Positions 38,714 to 47,827 are shown, counted from the first letter of the stretch. The stretch is DNA of 64,000 bases from an uncultured Olsenella sp. (GCA_900548775.1 URLM01000003.1:42286-106285); one strand, 5' to 3'. Notes: generated by a model from the sequence alone, not told the origin. Numbers and translations: made by a program.

Positions 38714-39801
38714 GCGAGACACGCGTCATCCCCGTATGCACCCCCTCACGCTCCTACGAGGTTCACGTTGGCCGCGGCCTTCTCCCCACGGTAGGCAAGC
38801 TCATCTCGAAGGCCTGCCCGAAGGTCACGCACGTTGCCCTAATCTCAGACTCGAACGTCGCCCCGCTCTACGTGCCTGCCGTAGAGGCGTCGCTTCGCTC
38901 CGCAGGGCTCGAGGTCACGACCATGACCTTCCCCGCGGGCGAGGAGCACAAGCGCCTCTCGACCCTGGGGGGCATCCTGGAGCGCATGGCCGTTGCCGGC
39001 CTCACTCGCTCCGACGCCGTGGTTGCGCTTGGCGGAGGCGTGACGGGTGACATGGGAGGACTCGCCGCCGCCCTCTACCAGCGCGGCATTCAGGTGGTCC
39101 AGGTGCCAACGTCCCTTCTCGCCATGGTCGACTCCTCTGTGGGCGGCAAGACCGCCGTGGACCTCGAGGCGGGAAAGAACCTCGCGGGCGCCTTCTTGCA
39201 GCCTTCGCTCGTGGTTGCCGACATCGACTGCCTTGCGACCGTCTCGCCGGAGCTGCTCCGCGATTCGTGCGGCGAGATGATCAAGCACGGTGTGCTGGCG
39301 GACGAGAAGCTCTATGAGCGGCTCCGCCTCGAACCCGTCTGCGAGCCGGGCTTTGACCCCGACAAGCTCGTGGGCATCGTGGCAAGAAACGTCGAGATCA
39401 AGCGCGACGTGGTCGATGAGGACGAGCGCGAGAACGGGCGGCGCCAGACCCTCAACCTCGGGCACACCATCGGCCACGCCATCGAGTCGGCAAGCGACTT
39501 CTCCCTGGGACACGGAAGCTGCGTAGCAGCCGGACTCTGCTGCGTGGCACGCGCGTCTGCGCGCCTCGGATGGTGCAGCCAGGACGTCACAGATCGCATC
39601 GTGGAGTGTGTGGAGGCATACGGCCTTCCTACCAACACGCGCATCGACCACGACACCCTTCTCGAGTACGCCGCTCGCGACAAGAAGCGCCGTTCTGACG
39701 GAGTGACCCTCGTGGTACCCACGCGCATCGGCGAGGTCGAGTTGCGCAAGGTCTCGCTCGAGGAGCTGCGCCGGGTGATTGACCTCGGCTGCGGAGAGTA
39801 G
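38710..39801 (+). CDS. aroB: 3-dehydroquinate synthase
   Basis: A 363-aa NAD- and metal-dependent enzyme converting DAHP to 3-dehydroquinate. Key segments are VVALGGGVTGDMGGLAAALYQRG, PTSLLAMVDSSVGGKTAVDL and the metal-site region LNLGHTIGHAIE. Length is typical. It is translationally coupled to tyrA (ATGA) and lies 5 bases before aroA. Confidence 0.97.
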   Translation: MSETRVIPVCTPSRSYEVHVGRGLLPTVGKLISKACPKVTHVALISDSNVAPLYVPAVEASLRSAGLEVTTMTFPAGEEHKRLSTLGGILERMAVAGLTRSDAVVALGGGVTGDMGGLAAALYQRGIQVVQVPTSLLAMVDSSVGGKTAVDLEAGKNLAGAFLQPSLVVADIDCLATVSPELLRDSCGEMIKHGVLADEKLYERLRLEPVCEPGFDPDKLVGIVARNVEIKRDVVDEDERENGRRQTLNLGHTIGHAIESASDFSLGHGSCVAAGLCCVARASARLGWCSQDVTDRIVECVEAYGLPTNTRIDHDTLLEYAARDKKRRSDGVTLVVPTRIGEVELRKVSLEELRRVIDLGCGE

Positions 39802-39806
39802 GCGCA

Positions 39807-41117
39807 ATGGACGTGACCATCCGCCCGGCGGCACTCCGCGGCACCATTCCCGCCATTGCCTCGAAGTCCATGGCGCACAGGCTGCTCATCATGGCAGCGC
39901 TTTGCCCGGGAACGACCGACATAAACTGCAACGCCACCTCCAAGGACATCGAGGCCACCGTTAGTTGCCTGGAGGCGCTCGGCGCGAGAATCGCGAGCAC
40001 GCGCCTGGGCTTTAGGGTGAACCCCCTCCCCGGCACCAGTGCCACCGACAACATCCGCCAGGCCACGCCCGGCGCGCACCTCGACTGCGGCGAGTCCGGC
40101 TCGACGCTCCGCTTCATGCTGCCTGTCGTTGCCGCTCTTGGCCGCAGTGCCAGCCTCGACGGCCACGGACGCCTTGCCGAACGTCCGCTCTCGCCCCTTT
40201 ACGAGGAGCTCGTCTGCCACGGCGTCACGCTCTCGAAGCGCGGAGTGCTTCCACTCGAGGTCTCTGGAGCCCTCCTGCCAGGTCGCTTCTCCATCCCCGG
40301 CAACGTCTCGTCGCAGTACGTGAGCGGGCTCCTCATGGCCGCCCCGCTCCTCCCTGCACCAAGCGAGATCGTGGTGACGGAGCCCGTGGAGTCGCGCTCG
40401 TACATCCGCCTCACCATACGGGCACTCGCCGAGTTTGGGATTGACGTGGACGTCACACACGAGACGGTCGACGGCATGAGCGCAACGGTGCTTTCCGTCT
40501 CGCCCGCTCGCGGGGCGGTGTCACCGGGAACCGTCACCGTGGAGGGTGACTGGTCGAACGCCGCGTTCTGGTTGGCAGCAGGCACCATTGGTGGTGGCGT
40601 CTCCGTAAGCGGGCTCGACCTCTCGAGCGCGCAGGGAGACCGTGCGATCATGGCCTGCGCCGCAGCCTTTGGCGCGCGCGTGGGACGCTCGGGCAGCGTC
40701 GCCTCGACCGCCCCCGACGCGTTGCGCGGTCGCACAATCGACGTGCGCGACATCCCGGACCTCGTGCCTCCCCTTGCGGCGATAGCCGCAAACGCCACGG
40801 GTACCACGGTCATCGCGAACGCAGGCCGCCTGCGGCTCAAGGAATCCGACCGCCTTGCCACCGTCACCGCAGCGCTGAGGGCCATGGGAGCAGACGTCGA
40901 CGAGCAGCCCGATGCCCTTGTCGTCCACGGTACCGGACCGCTTTCCGGGGGCGTCGTGGACGCGGCGAACGACCACCGCATCGCGATGATGGCCGCCATC
41001 GCCGGCGCCAACGCCACAGGACCCACAACCATCCGCGGCGCCGAATGCGTCGCGAAGTCGTACCCACGCTTCTTCGAGGACTTCCGCGCCCTCGGAGGCA
41101 TCGCAGAGGAAGGCTAG
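39807..41117 (+). CDS. aroA: 3-phosphoshikimate 1-carboxyvinyltransferase (EPSP synthase)
   Basis: A 436-aa enzyme adding the enolpyruvyl group of PEP to shikimate-3-phosphate. Signatures are SKSMAHRLLIMAAL, the DCGESGSTLRFMLPV segment in place of the classical LxxGNAGTxxR, and RLRLKESDRL near the C-terminus. The ESGST variant is the one seen in class II-like EPSP synthases. It lies between aroB and aroC with 2-5-base gaps. Confidence 0.95.
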   Translation: MDVTIRPAALRGTIPAIASKSMAHRLLIMAALCPGTTDINCNATSKDIEATVSCLEALGARIASTRLGFRVNPLPGTSATDNIRQATPGAHLDCGESGSTLRFMLPVVAALGRSASLDGHGRLAERPLSPLYEELVCHGVTLSKRGVLPLEVSGALLPGRFSIPGNVSSQYVSGLLMAAPLLPAPSEIVVTEPVESRSYIRLTIRALAEFGIDVDVTHETVDGMSATVLSVSPARGAVSPGTVTVEGDWSNAAFWLAAGTIGGGVSVSGLDLSSAQGDRAIMACAAAFGARVGRSGSVASTAPDALRGRTIDVRDIPDLVPPLAAIAANATGTTVIANAGRLRLKESDRLATVTAALRAMGADVDEQPDALVVHGTGPLSGGVVDAANDHRIAMMAAIAGANATGPTTIRGAECVAKSYPRFFEDFRALGGIAEEG

Positions 41118-41119
41118 AG

Positions 41120-42235
41120 ATGCCCTCGAGCTTTGGACAGACGCTCCGCGTCACCGTGTTTGGACAGTCCCACTCCCCCGCCATCGGTTGCGTCGTCGAG
41201 GGCTTGCCCTCGGGAATCACGGTCGACCAGGATGCCCTCGCTGCCTTCATGGCGCGTCGCGCACCCGGCCAGGGCAGCTGGACCACGCCTCGCCGCGAGG
41301 AGGACCGCCCCCGCATCGTGAGCGGCCTCAACGTGCACGGTGCCACCTGCGGGGCACCGCTTGCCGCCGTCATCGAGAACACCAACACGCGCTCGGGTGA
41401 CTACGACAACCTCCTCAAGGTGCCGCGTCCCGGCCACGCCGACCTCACCGCCTGGGAGAAGTGGCACGGCAACCAGGACGTTCCCGGTGGTGGCCACTTC
41501 TCCGGACGCCTCACCGCGCCGCTTTGCCTCGCGGGTGGCATCGCCCTCCAGGTGCTCGCCGCCCAGGGGGTCCGCATTGGGGCGCACCTCCTCTCCGTCT
41601 TTGACGTGGAGGACGAGCGCTTCGACGCCATCGACAACTCCCCCGCAGCCCAGGCGCACCTCTCTGCCCAACTTGACACCCTCGCCGATGGTCCGCGCTT
41701 CCCCACGATAGACGCGGAGGCGGGCGAGCGCATGCTCGCCGCCATCGACGACGCCCGTCGCAGCCTCGACTCCGTTGGCGGCGTGATCGAGTGCGTGGCC
41801 TGCGGCATGCCCGCAGGAGCCGGCTCCCCCATGTTCGACGGCATCGAGAACATGCTCGCCCGCGCCGCCTTCGGCATTCCGGCCGTCAAGGGCATCGAGT
41901 TCGGGCGTGGCTTCGAGGCGGCCCGTCTCCACGGCAGCGAGAACAACGACCCGTACGAGATGCGCGACGGCAGCCCCACCCCAAGGACCAACAACGCCGG
42001 CGGGATTCTCGGCGGCATCACAACCGGAGCCCCCATCCTCTTCAGGATCGCGATGAAGCCGACCTCCTCAATCTCGCGCGAGCAGGACTCCGTCGACCTG
42101 GAGAGCGGCACGAACGCCAAGCTCAGCGTCCACGGACGACATGACCCGTGCGTCGCCACGCGCGCCGTTCCCGTTGCCGAGGCCGTCTGCGCCCTCGTGC
42201 TCCTCGACGCCCTGCTCAGCTACCCCGCCGAATAG
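41120..42235 (+). CDS. aroC: Chorismate synthase
   Basis: A 371-aa FMN-dependent enzyme that makes chorismate from EPSP. Family signatures visible are VFGQSHSPAIGCVVEG at the N-terminus, RRAPGQGSWTTPRREEDRP and NNAGGILGGITTGAPI. ATG 41120 starts 2 bases after the aroA stop; the longer frame from 41045 lies inside aroA and was rejected. Confidence 0.97.
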   Translation: MPSSFGQTLRVTVFGQSHSPAIGCVVEGLPSGITVDQDALAAFMARRAPGQGSWTTPRREEDRPRIVSGLNVHGATCGAPLAAVIENTNTRSGDYDNLLKVPRPGHADLTAWEKWHGNQDVPGGGHFSGRLTAPLCLAGGIALQVLAAQGVRIGAHLLSVFDVEDERFDAIDNSPAAQAHLSAQLDTLADGPRFPTIDAEAGERMLAAIDDARRSLDSVGGVIECVACGMPAGAGSPMFDGIENMLARAAFGIPAVKGIEFGRGFEAARLHGSENNDPYEMRDGSPTPRTNNAGGILGGITTGAPILFRIAMKPTSSISREQDSVDLESGTNAKLSVHGRHDPCVATRAVPVAEAVCALVLLDALLSYPAE

Positions 42236-42278
42236 CACCGCACCATTGCCTCCTCACAAAGAACCGGAGATTCGCCCC

Positions 42279-43427
42279 ATGGAAGACCTCTCGGACATCC
42301 GTCATGAGATTGACGACATAGACAGCTCCATCCTCGACCTCTTCGAGCGCCGCATGGACTGCGCGGAGCGCGTGGCCGCCTACAAGCGCGCCAACAACCT
42401 GCCCGTGCTCGACCGCTCTCGCGAGCGAGAGCACATGGCGGCCCTCGCGGACAGGGCCCCAGAGGACATGAGGACCTACACCGAGGTCCTCTTCCAGCTC
42501 CTCATGGAGGCGTCGCGCGCACACCAGGGTAAGCGTCTCGCCGCCGACCATGCGCCAGCGATTCTGGCGAAGATCGACCAGGCGCGCGAGAAGACCGCCG
42601 ACCTCTTTCCCCGCGACGCGTACGTTGCCTGCCAGGGCGTCGAGGGCGCCTACTCCCAGTTTGCCGCCGACCGAATCTTCAAGCACCCGCTCATCTCGTA
42701 CTTCGAGTCCTTCGAGGGAGTCTTTCGCGCCGTCGAGTCGGACTTCTCGCGCTATGGGGTGCTTCCCATCGAGAACTCGACGGCAGGTTCCGTGAACAAG
42801 GTCTATGACCTCATGATGCAGCACGACTTCCACGTCGTGCGCACCACGCGCGTGAAGATCGACCACAACCTGCTTGCCAAGCCCGGGACGACCGTCGACC
42901 AGATTCATGACGTCTACAGCCATGAGCAGGCCATCAACCAGTGCGCTGCCTTCATCGAGCGCATGGGCCTCACGCCCCACGTGGTCGAGAACACCGCGAT
43001 GGCCGCGAAGAGCGTCGCCGAGAGCGACCGCACCGACGTCGCCGCCCTCTCGAGCCGCGCATGCGCCCAGCTCTACGGCCTCGACGTGCTCATGAGGGAC
43101 GTCCAGGACAGGGACGACAACTACACGCGCTTCGCCTGCATTTCCAAGTCTCTCGAGGTCTACCCCGGCGCAGACCGCACTTCTCTCATGATCGTCGTCG
43201 ACCACCAGCCCGGAAGCCTCTTCAAGGTCCTCGCGAAGTTCTACGCGCTCGACATCAACATCATCAAGCTCGAGAGCCGCCCCATCCCTGGGCGAGACTT
43301 CGAGTTCATGTTCTACTTCGACGTGGAGTGCCCGGTCACGGCCCCTGAGTTCCGAACCCTCATGGCGACCATCGGCGACGCCTGCGAGGAGTGCCGCTAC
43401 CTCGGAAGCTACTCGGAGGTGCTCTAG
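42279..43427 (+). CDS. pheA: Bifunctional chorismate mutase / prephenate dehydratase
   Basis: A 382-aa fusion. Residues about 5-85 form an AroQ-type chorismate mutase (IRHEIDDIDSSILDLFERRM). About 105-285 form prephenate dehydratase (GVEGAYSQFAADRIF, ENSTAGSV, NYTRFACIS with the Thr-Arg-Phe motif). A C-terminal ACT domain (about 295-375, DHQPGSLFKVLAKFYALDIN, ESRPIPGRDFEF) is expected to bind phenylalanine. GGAGA precedes ATG 42279. Since chorismate mutase here is the only one in the cluster, it also supplies prephenate to TyrA. Confidence 0.94.
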   Translation: MEDLSDIRHEIDDIDSSILDLFERRMDCAERVAAYKRANNLPVLDRSREREHMAALADRAPEDMRTYTEVLFQLLMEASRAHQGKRLAADHAPAILAKIDQAREKTADLFPRDAYVACQGVEGAYSQFAADRIFKHPLISYFESFEGVFRAVESDFSRYGVLPIENSTAGSVNKVYDLMMQHDFHVVRTTRVKIDHNLLAKPGTTVDQIHDVYSHEQAINQCAAFIERMGLTPHVVENTAMAAKSVAESDRTDVAALSSRACAQLYGLDVLMRDVQDRDDNYTRFACISKSLEVYPGADRTSLMIVVDHQPGSLFKVLAKFYALDINIIKLESRPIPGRDFEFMFYFDVECPVTAPEFRTLMATIGDACEECRYLGSYSEVL

Positions 43428-44726
43428 ATGCCTTCGCAAAGCATGCCGCAGCCCGGCTCTGGCACGGAGTCCTTCGGTCTGCTGGGAAGAAAGCTCGGCC
43501 ACAGCTGGTCGCCGCGCATCCACACCTCCCTTGGCAGCGTGCCCTACGAGCTCTTCGAGCGCGAGCCGGAGGACGTGGCTGGCTTCATCCGCCAGGGCGC
43601 CTGGCGCGGTCTCAACGTCACAATCCCCTACAAGCGCGATGCCGCGCGCCTGGCAGACGAGCGCTCTGCGCGCGTTGAGCGCCTGGGCGCCGCGAACACC
43701 CTCGTGCGCCGCGCGGACGGTACGATCTTTGCCGAGAATACCGACGTCCTTGGCTTCTCGCTCATGCTCCAGCGCTTCTGCGAGCGCAAGCTGAAGACGA
43801 CCCCGCAGGCTCTTCTCGCCGACAAGCCCGCCCTCGTCCTTGGAAGCGGCGGTGCGAGCGCGGCGGTTCAGGCGGCGCTCGAGGACGCAGACGCCCGCGT
43901 CTCCGTCATCTCCAGGAAAGGCGAGGACACCTACGAGACGCTTGTTGCGCGTCATGCCGATGCGGTTCTCGTCGTCAACGCAACGCCTGTTGGCATGTAT
44001 CCCAACTGCCCGGCGACGCCCGTTCCCGAGAATGACCTCGCACGGTTGCACAACCTTGCTGGCGTTCTCGACGTTATCTACAACCCAACGCGCACGGGCA
44101 TCGTGCTCGCCGCAGAGCGCCTTGGGATTCCCGCTGAGACGGGTCTCTCCATGCTCGTGGCGCAGGCGCTCCGCTCAAGCGAACTCTTCCAGGGTCGCTC
44201 GCTCGACGTCTCTCTCGTCGATGACATCGAGCGTCAGATCCTTGCCGAGACCACCAACGTGGTCCTCATCGGCATGCCCGGCTGCGGCAAGACAACCACC
44301 GGAAAGCGCCTCGCCCGCATTCTGGGACGCCCGTTCGTGGACATCGACGACGCCATCGAGGCAAACACGGGCACGAGCCCCTCTGCCATCATCAAGACGC
44401 AGGGCGAGGCGGAGTTCCGTCGCGTCGAGTCCGAGGTCACGGGCGAGTATGGCGCGCGCTCCGGCCTCGTGATCGCGTGCGGTGGTGGCGTGGTCACCCG
44501 TGAGTCGAACTACGACCTGCTGCATCAGAATGGAACGATCGTCTTCATCGACCGACCGATCTCCGAACTCGAGACTTCTGGAAGGCCCGTTTCCGCGGCA
44601 CGCGGAGTCGAGGCACTCGCTCGCGAGCGCATGGGTGCCTACCACGCATGGGCAGACGAGACGCTCGTCTCGACCGGTTCGCCCGCTGGAAACGCTCGCG
44701 CGATCCAAGAGCTCCTGGGGCTCTGA
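43428..44726 (+). CDS. Fused shikimate dehydrogenase - shikimate kinase
   Basis: A 432-aa fusion of two consecutive pathway enzymes. Residues about 14-265 are shikimate dehydrogenase (GHSWSPRIHTSLG, LNVTIPYKRDAARL with the catalytic Lys, VLGSGGASAAV, NATPVGM). Residues about 280-432 are shikimate kinase (Walker A GMPGCGKTTTGKRLA, DIDDAIEANTG, CGGGVVTRESN). It begins at the base after the pheA stop. The order in the chain matches the order of the reactions, so dehydroshikimate is taken to shikimate-3-phosphate by one polypeptide. A stable hairpin follows the stop. Confidence 0.93.
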   Translation: MPSQSMPQPGSGTESFGLLGRKLGHSWSPRIHTSLGSVPYELFEREPEDVAGFIRQGAWRGLNVTIPYKRDAARLADERSARVERLGAANTLVRRADGTIFAENTDVLGFSLMLQRFCERKLKTTPQALLADKPALVLGSGGASAAVQAALEDADARVSVISRKGEDTYETLVARHADAVLVVNATPVGMYPNCPATPVPENDLARLHNLAGVLDVIYNPTRTGIVLAAERLGIPAETGLSMLVAQALRSSELFQGRSLDVSLVDDIERQILAETTNVVLIGMPGCGKTTTGKRLARILGRPFVDIDDAIEANTGTSPSAIIKTQGEAEFRRVESEVTGEYGARSGLVIACGGGVVTRESNYDLLHQNGTIVFIDRPISELETSGRPVSAARGVEALARERMGAYHAWADETLVSTGSPAGNARAIQELLGL

Positions 44727-44742
44727 TCCTCGGGGATGGCCA

Positions 44743-44784
44743 GGCGGGCGGGAAACCGACATATTCAATTCGGCTCCGCCCGCC
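44743..44784 (+). terminator. Hairpin downstream of the aroE-aroK fusion
   Basis: GGCGGGCGG (44743-44751) pairs with CCGCCCGCC (44776-44784), with a further inner pairing CCGA/TCGG. It lies 16 bases after the stop. No U-tract follows, so it may be a Rho-assisted terminator or an mRNA end stabiliser. Confidence 0.5.
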
Positions 44785-44847
44785 GAGAATGGGTAACGTC
44801 TACGGACTCCGCCCCAACCAAACAACGTGACGTAGCTGCACTAGCCC

Positions 44848-44853
44848 TATACT
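44848..44853 (+). promoter_or_regulatory. Candidate -10 element upstream of the EIIB-AroQ fusion gene
   Basis: TATACT matches the sigma-70 -10 at five of six positions and lies about 95 bases before the ATG. The -35 region is weak. A small AGGCC/GGCCT hairpin followed by TTTTTG (about 44890-44915) sits between it and the gene and could act as an attenuator, but the stem is only 5 bp. Confidence 0.35.
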
Positions 44854-44949
44854 TTCTCCAACACATTTGAACAAGTGGGGCAGCGATGGGAGGCCTTGGG
44901 GAGAGGGCCTTTTTGAGCAGTGCGCCGCACAAAGAAAGGTTTGGGCGCA

Positions 44950-45885
44950 ATGGCAAAGACGGATGTCGCCGAGCAGGTCCTCGAGGCACTCGGAGGCAAG
45001 CGGAACGTCAAGGCAAACGACATCTGCATGACGAGACTCAGGATTCTCACCGAGAAGCCGGATCTTATCGACATGAGCAGCCTCCGCTCCATCAAAGGCG
45101 TTCTTGGGACCGTTCGACGTGGTACCAACGGCGTCGAGATAGTATTCGGGCCCGGCTCCATCAACGAGGTGAGCAACGAGATTGTCGAGCTCACCGGTAT
45201 CCAGCCAAGCTACTCGGCGTTTCGTGACTCATCCTCTGCCCCCGAGGACTCGATAAGCGTGCAGATCAACGACCACGCACCCATCCCCAAGGCGGTTCGA
45301 GCTGCCGTTGCGGCCAAGAAGCCCCTGGCATCGTCGCGTGTCGAGCCCTCCGCGAGCGCCCAAGACGACGAGGACGACATCGAGGAGCTCGCTTCTCTAC
45401 TCGAGGCCACGAGCAGCGCTGGAACTCACCGGCTCCTGGTCGTCAACGGGCCCAACATAAACATGCTGGGCGTGCGCGAGCCAAAGATCTACGGCCGCAA
45501 GACCTATGCCGACCTCGTGCGCCTCTGCCGCACCGCCGCGCGAGAGGCGGGCTTTGCCGAGTGCCGCTGCTTCCAGTCCAACCACGAGGGCGACATGGTC
45601 GACGTCATCCAGGCCGCGTACGGCGAGTTCGATGGCATAGTCATCAACCCGGCCGCCTATACCCACACGTCGGTTGCGCTTCTCGACGCCCTGAAGTCAG
45701 TTGCCATCCCCACCATCGAGGTCCACATCTCGAAGGTCGACGAGCGCGAGGACTTCCGCCAGGTCTCCTACGTCCGGGCTGCCTGCTTCGAGACGATCGT
45801 GGGCCTGGGACTCGAGGGCTACCGCAAGGCAATCAACGACATGGCCGCCTACCTGCGCGATCACCCCAGCGAAGCAAAGGCGTAG
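44950..45885 (+). CDS. PTS EIIB domain fused to type II 3-dehydroquinate dehydratase
   Basis: A 311-aa chimera. Residues 1-85 match the glucose-type PTS EIIB domain, including the phospho-acceptor Cys26 in NDICMTRLRIL, SIKGVLGTV and EIVFGPGS. Residues about 86-158 are an acidic, Ser-rich linker. Residues 160-300 are a full AroQ dehydroquinase: VVNGPNINMLGVREPKIYG (Arg176, Tyr181), CFQSNHEGDMVD, NPAAYTHTSVALLDA (His239), EVHISKVDEREDFRQ. It fills the only missing step of the upstream aro cluster. ATG 44950 is preferred over GTG 44920 because AGAAAGG lies about 10 bases before it. Confidence 0.9.
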   Translation: MAKTDVAEQVLEALGGKRNVKANDICMTRLRILTEKPDLIDMSSLRSIKGVLGTVRRGTNGVEIVFGPGSINEVSNEIVELTGIQPSYSAFRDSSSAPEDSISVQINDHAPIPKAVRAAVAAKKPLASSRVEPSASAQDDEDDIEELASLLEATSSAGTHRLLVVNGPNINMLGVREPKIYGRKTYADLVRLCRTAAREAGFAECRCFQSNHEGDMVDVIQAAYGEFDGIVINPAAYTHTSVALLDALKSVAIPTIEVHISKVDEREDFRQVSYVRAACFETIVGLGLEGYRKAINDMAAYLRDHPSEAKA

Positions 45886-45899
45886 CCAGGCTCGCCGCG

Positions 45900-46505
45900 C
45901 TATCGCACCACGGGGTTGCAGCACCAGGAGCCAGACTCACTCACCAGCCAGTCAACGGGAATGTCGTGCGCGTCGTGTGGGAGGGGGTTGCCCGAAAGCT
46001 GCTGAGCACGTACGAGCGCGACCTTCTCGCCAGGATAGAACGCCAGGAAGCGGTCATAGTAGCCCCCGCCATACCCAATGCGATAGCCATCGGCATCGAA
46101 CACGAGGCCGGGAACGATGCACACCGAGCCAACCATCTGCGGTGCAGTGAGGGGCTGGCCGGACTCTGGAGACGGCTCCATGAGACCGCGAAGGCCCGGC
46201 TCCAGGTCATCCTCTGAGGAAATCTCGAAGAAGTCGAGCGTATGGGAAGGCCGACAGCGCGGAGCGGCAACACGCTTGCCTGACGCCCAGGCAGCCTGCA
46301 TGAGCGCATGAGTGTCGACCTCGCTGCCAAACGAGACGTAGGTGAGGACGAGACGGGCATCCCTCCAGGCAGGAAGTTGCTCGAGCCTCAAGAGGATGCG
46401 GGCGTCTGCGGCGGCACGGGCAGACGAGCCAATGCGGGTGCGGATGCGAACGTACTCCTCGCGGAGGGCGGTCTTTCCAGCGTCTGAACCTTGGGAACTC
46501 GCCAC
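45900..46505 (-). CDS. 5-formyltetrahydrofolate cyclo-ligase
   Basis: A 201-aa ATP-dependent enzyme converting 5-formyl-THF to methenyl-THF. Signatures are ALREEYVRIRTRI, YVSFGSEVDTHALM, IVPGLVFDADGYRIGYGGGYYDRFL. I chose GTG 46505, preceded by AGGAGG at 5 bases, in the gene-proximal copy of a 40-bp tandem duplication. The frame is also open from a TTG at 46562. It converges with the dehydroquinase gene, 14 bases away. Confidence 0.92.
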   Translation of the reverse strand: MASSQGSDAGKTALREEYVRIRTRIGSSARAAADARILLRLEQLPAWRDARLVLTYVSFGSEVDTHALMQAAWASGKRVAAPRCRPSHTLDFFEISSEDDLEPGLRGLMEPSPESGQPLTAPQMVGSVCIVPGLVFDADGYRIGYGGGYYDRFLAFYPGEKVALVRAQQLSGNPLPHDAHDIPVDWLVSESGSWCCNPVVR

Positions 46506-46564
46506 CGCATCCTCCTTCTCAACGTGAACCTTGGGAACTCGCCACCGCATCCTCCTTCTCAACG
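46485..46564. repeat. Perfect 40-bp tandem duplication over a gene start
   Basis: Bases 46485-46524 and 46525-46564 are identical. On the minus strand each copy contains AAGGAGG-ATGC-GGTG, that is, the ribosome binding site and GTG start of the cyclo-ligase gene. Since 40 is not a multiple of 3, the upstream GTG (46545) reads eight codons and stops at a TGA adjoining the real ribosome binding site. Confidence 0.95.
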
Positions 46565-46777
46565 ACCTATTACTCTACTCCATAATCCCTCTCACCTAGT
46601 CTTTGTTGTCAATCTTGCAACCATGTTGCGGGGAGCGGCAAGAAACGCTTCCCGAGGGTGGGGGATGCACCATGGCAGGCCAAGGCCTCCGCTGCCTAAG
46701 GTGCCCTCTTGCCGTAAGATAAAGAGTTGTGAATACCCGCCGAAACACGGCACGCATACATGAGGGACGGAGACACC

Positions 46778-47827
46778 ATGCCCAACGAGGGAAGCTACGA
46801 AGCAGCGCTCAAGCGCAGCGACCAGATCCAGGCCGACCTGCCAGAGCACCCCGAGAACTACACCATGCTCACGGGCGACAGGCCCACGGGCCGGCTGCAC
46901 CTAGGCCACTACTTTGGCACCATCAAGGAGCGCGTGCGCCTTCAGGACCTGGGCGTCAACACCAACAACATCATTGCAGACTACCAGGTGATCACCGACC
47001 GCGACACTACCGAGCACATCCGCGACAACGTGTACAACATGGTCATCGACTACCTCGCCTGTGGGATAGACCCTGAGAAGACCATGATCTTCACCCACTC
47101 CGCGGTACCCGAGGAGAACCAGCTGATGCTCCCGTTCCTCTCGCTGGTGACCGAGGCCGAGATGGAGCGCAACCCCACCGTGAAGGCGGAGCAGGCGGCG
47201 TCCGGCCACGCCCTCACGGGGCTTCTCCTCACCTATCCCGTCCACCAGGCTTGCGACATCCTCTTCTGCAAGGGCAACATCGTGCCCGTTGGGCGCGACC
47301 AGCTCCCCCACATCGAGATCACCTCGAAGATCGCCCGACGCTTCAACGAGCGCTACGGGAAGGTCTTCCCCGAGGTCTCTGGCCTTCTCACCTCGACGCC
47401 GCTGCTGCCGGGCCTTGACGGCCGCAAGATGAGCAAGTCCTACGGCAACGCAATCTCGCTTTCCATGACTGCCGAGGAGACGGCGAAGCTCATCAAGAAG
47501 TCAAAGACCGACTCCGAGCGGAACATCACGTTTGACCCAGAGGGGCGCCCGGGCGTCTCGGCACTGCTCACCACCGCCGGCATCTGCAGCGGCCGCGACC
47601 CCAAGGAGATCGCCGACGAGATTGGCATGGGTGGCGCGGGCCAGCTCAAGCGCTACACCACCGAAGTGGTGAACGAGTACTTCGCCCCCATCCGCGAGCG
47701 TCGCGAGAAGCTCGCCGGCGACCTCGACTACGTGAAGGACGTCCTGCACGACGGCAACCGCCGCGCGAACGAGATAGCCCACGAGACCCTGAACGAGGTC
47801 CGCGAGGCCATGGGCATGGTGTACTAA
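46778..47827 (+). CDS. trpS: Tryptophan--tRNA ligase
   Basis: A 349-aa class I aminoacyl-tRNA synthetase. The HIGH motif is HLGH in RPTGRLHLGHYFG, and the KMSKS loop is intact in GRKMSKSYGNA. Specific TrpRS segments include VPVGRDQLPHIEIT and TYPVHQACDILF. ATG 46778 has GGAG 5 bases upstream; ATG 46760 would place it too close. A TAAGAT box about 55 bases before the start may be the promoter; no T-box leader is visible in the divergent 272-base interval. Confidence 0.96.
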   Translation: MPNEGSYEAALKRSDQIQADLPEHPENYTMLTGDRPTGRLHLGHYFGTIKERVRLQDLGVNTNNIIADYQVITDRDTTEHIRDNVYNMVIDYLACGIDPEKTMIFTHSAVPEENQLMLPFLSLVTEAEMERNPTVKAEQAASGHALTGLLLTYPVHQACDILFCKGNIVPVGRDQLPHIEITSKIARRFNERYGKVFPEVSGLLTSTPLLPGLDGRKMSKSYGNAISLSMTAEETAKLIKKSKTDSERNITFDPEGRPGVSALLTTAGICSGRDPKEIADEIGMGGAGQLKRYTTEVVNEYFAPIRERREKLAGDLDYVKDVLHDGNRRANEIAHETLNEVREAMGMVY

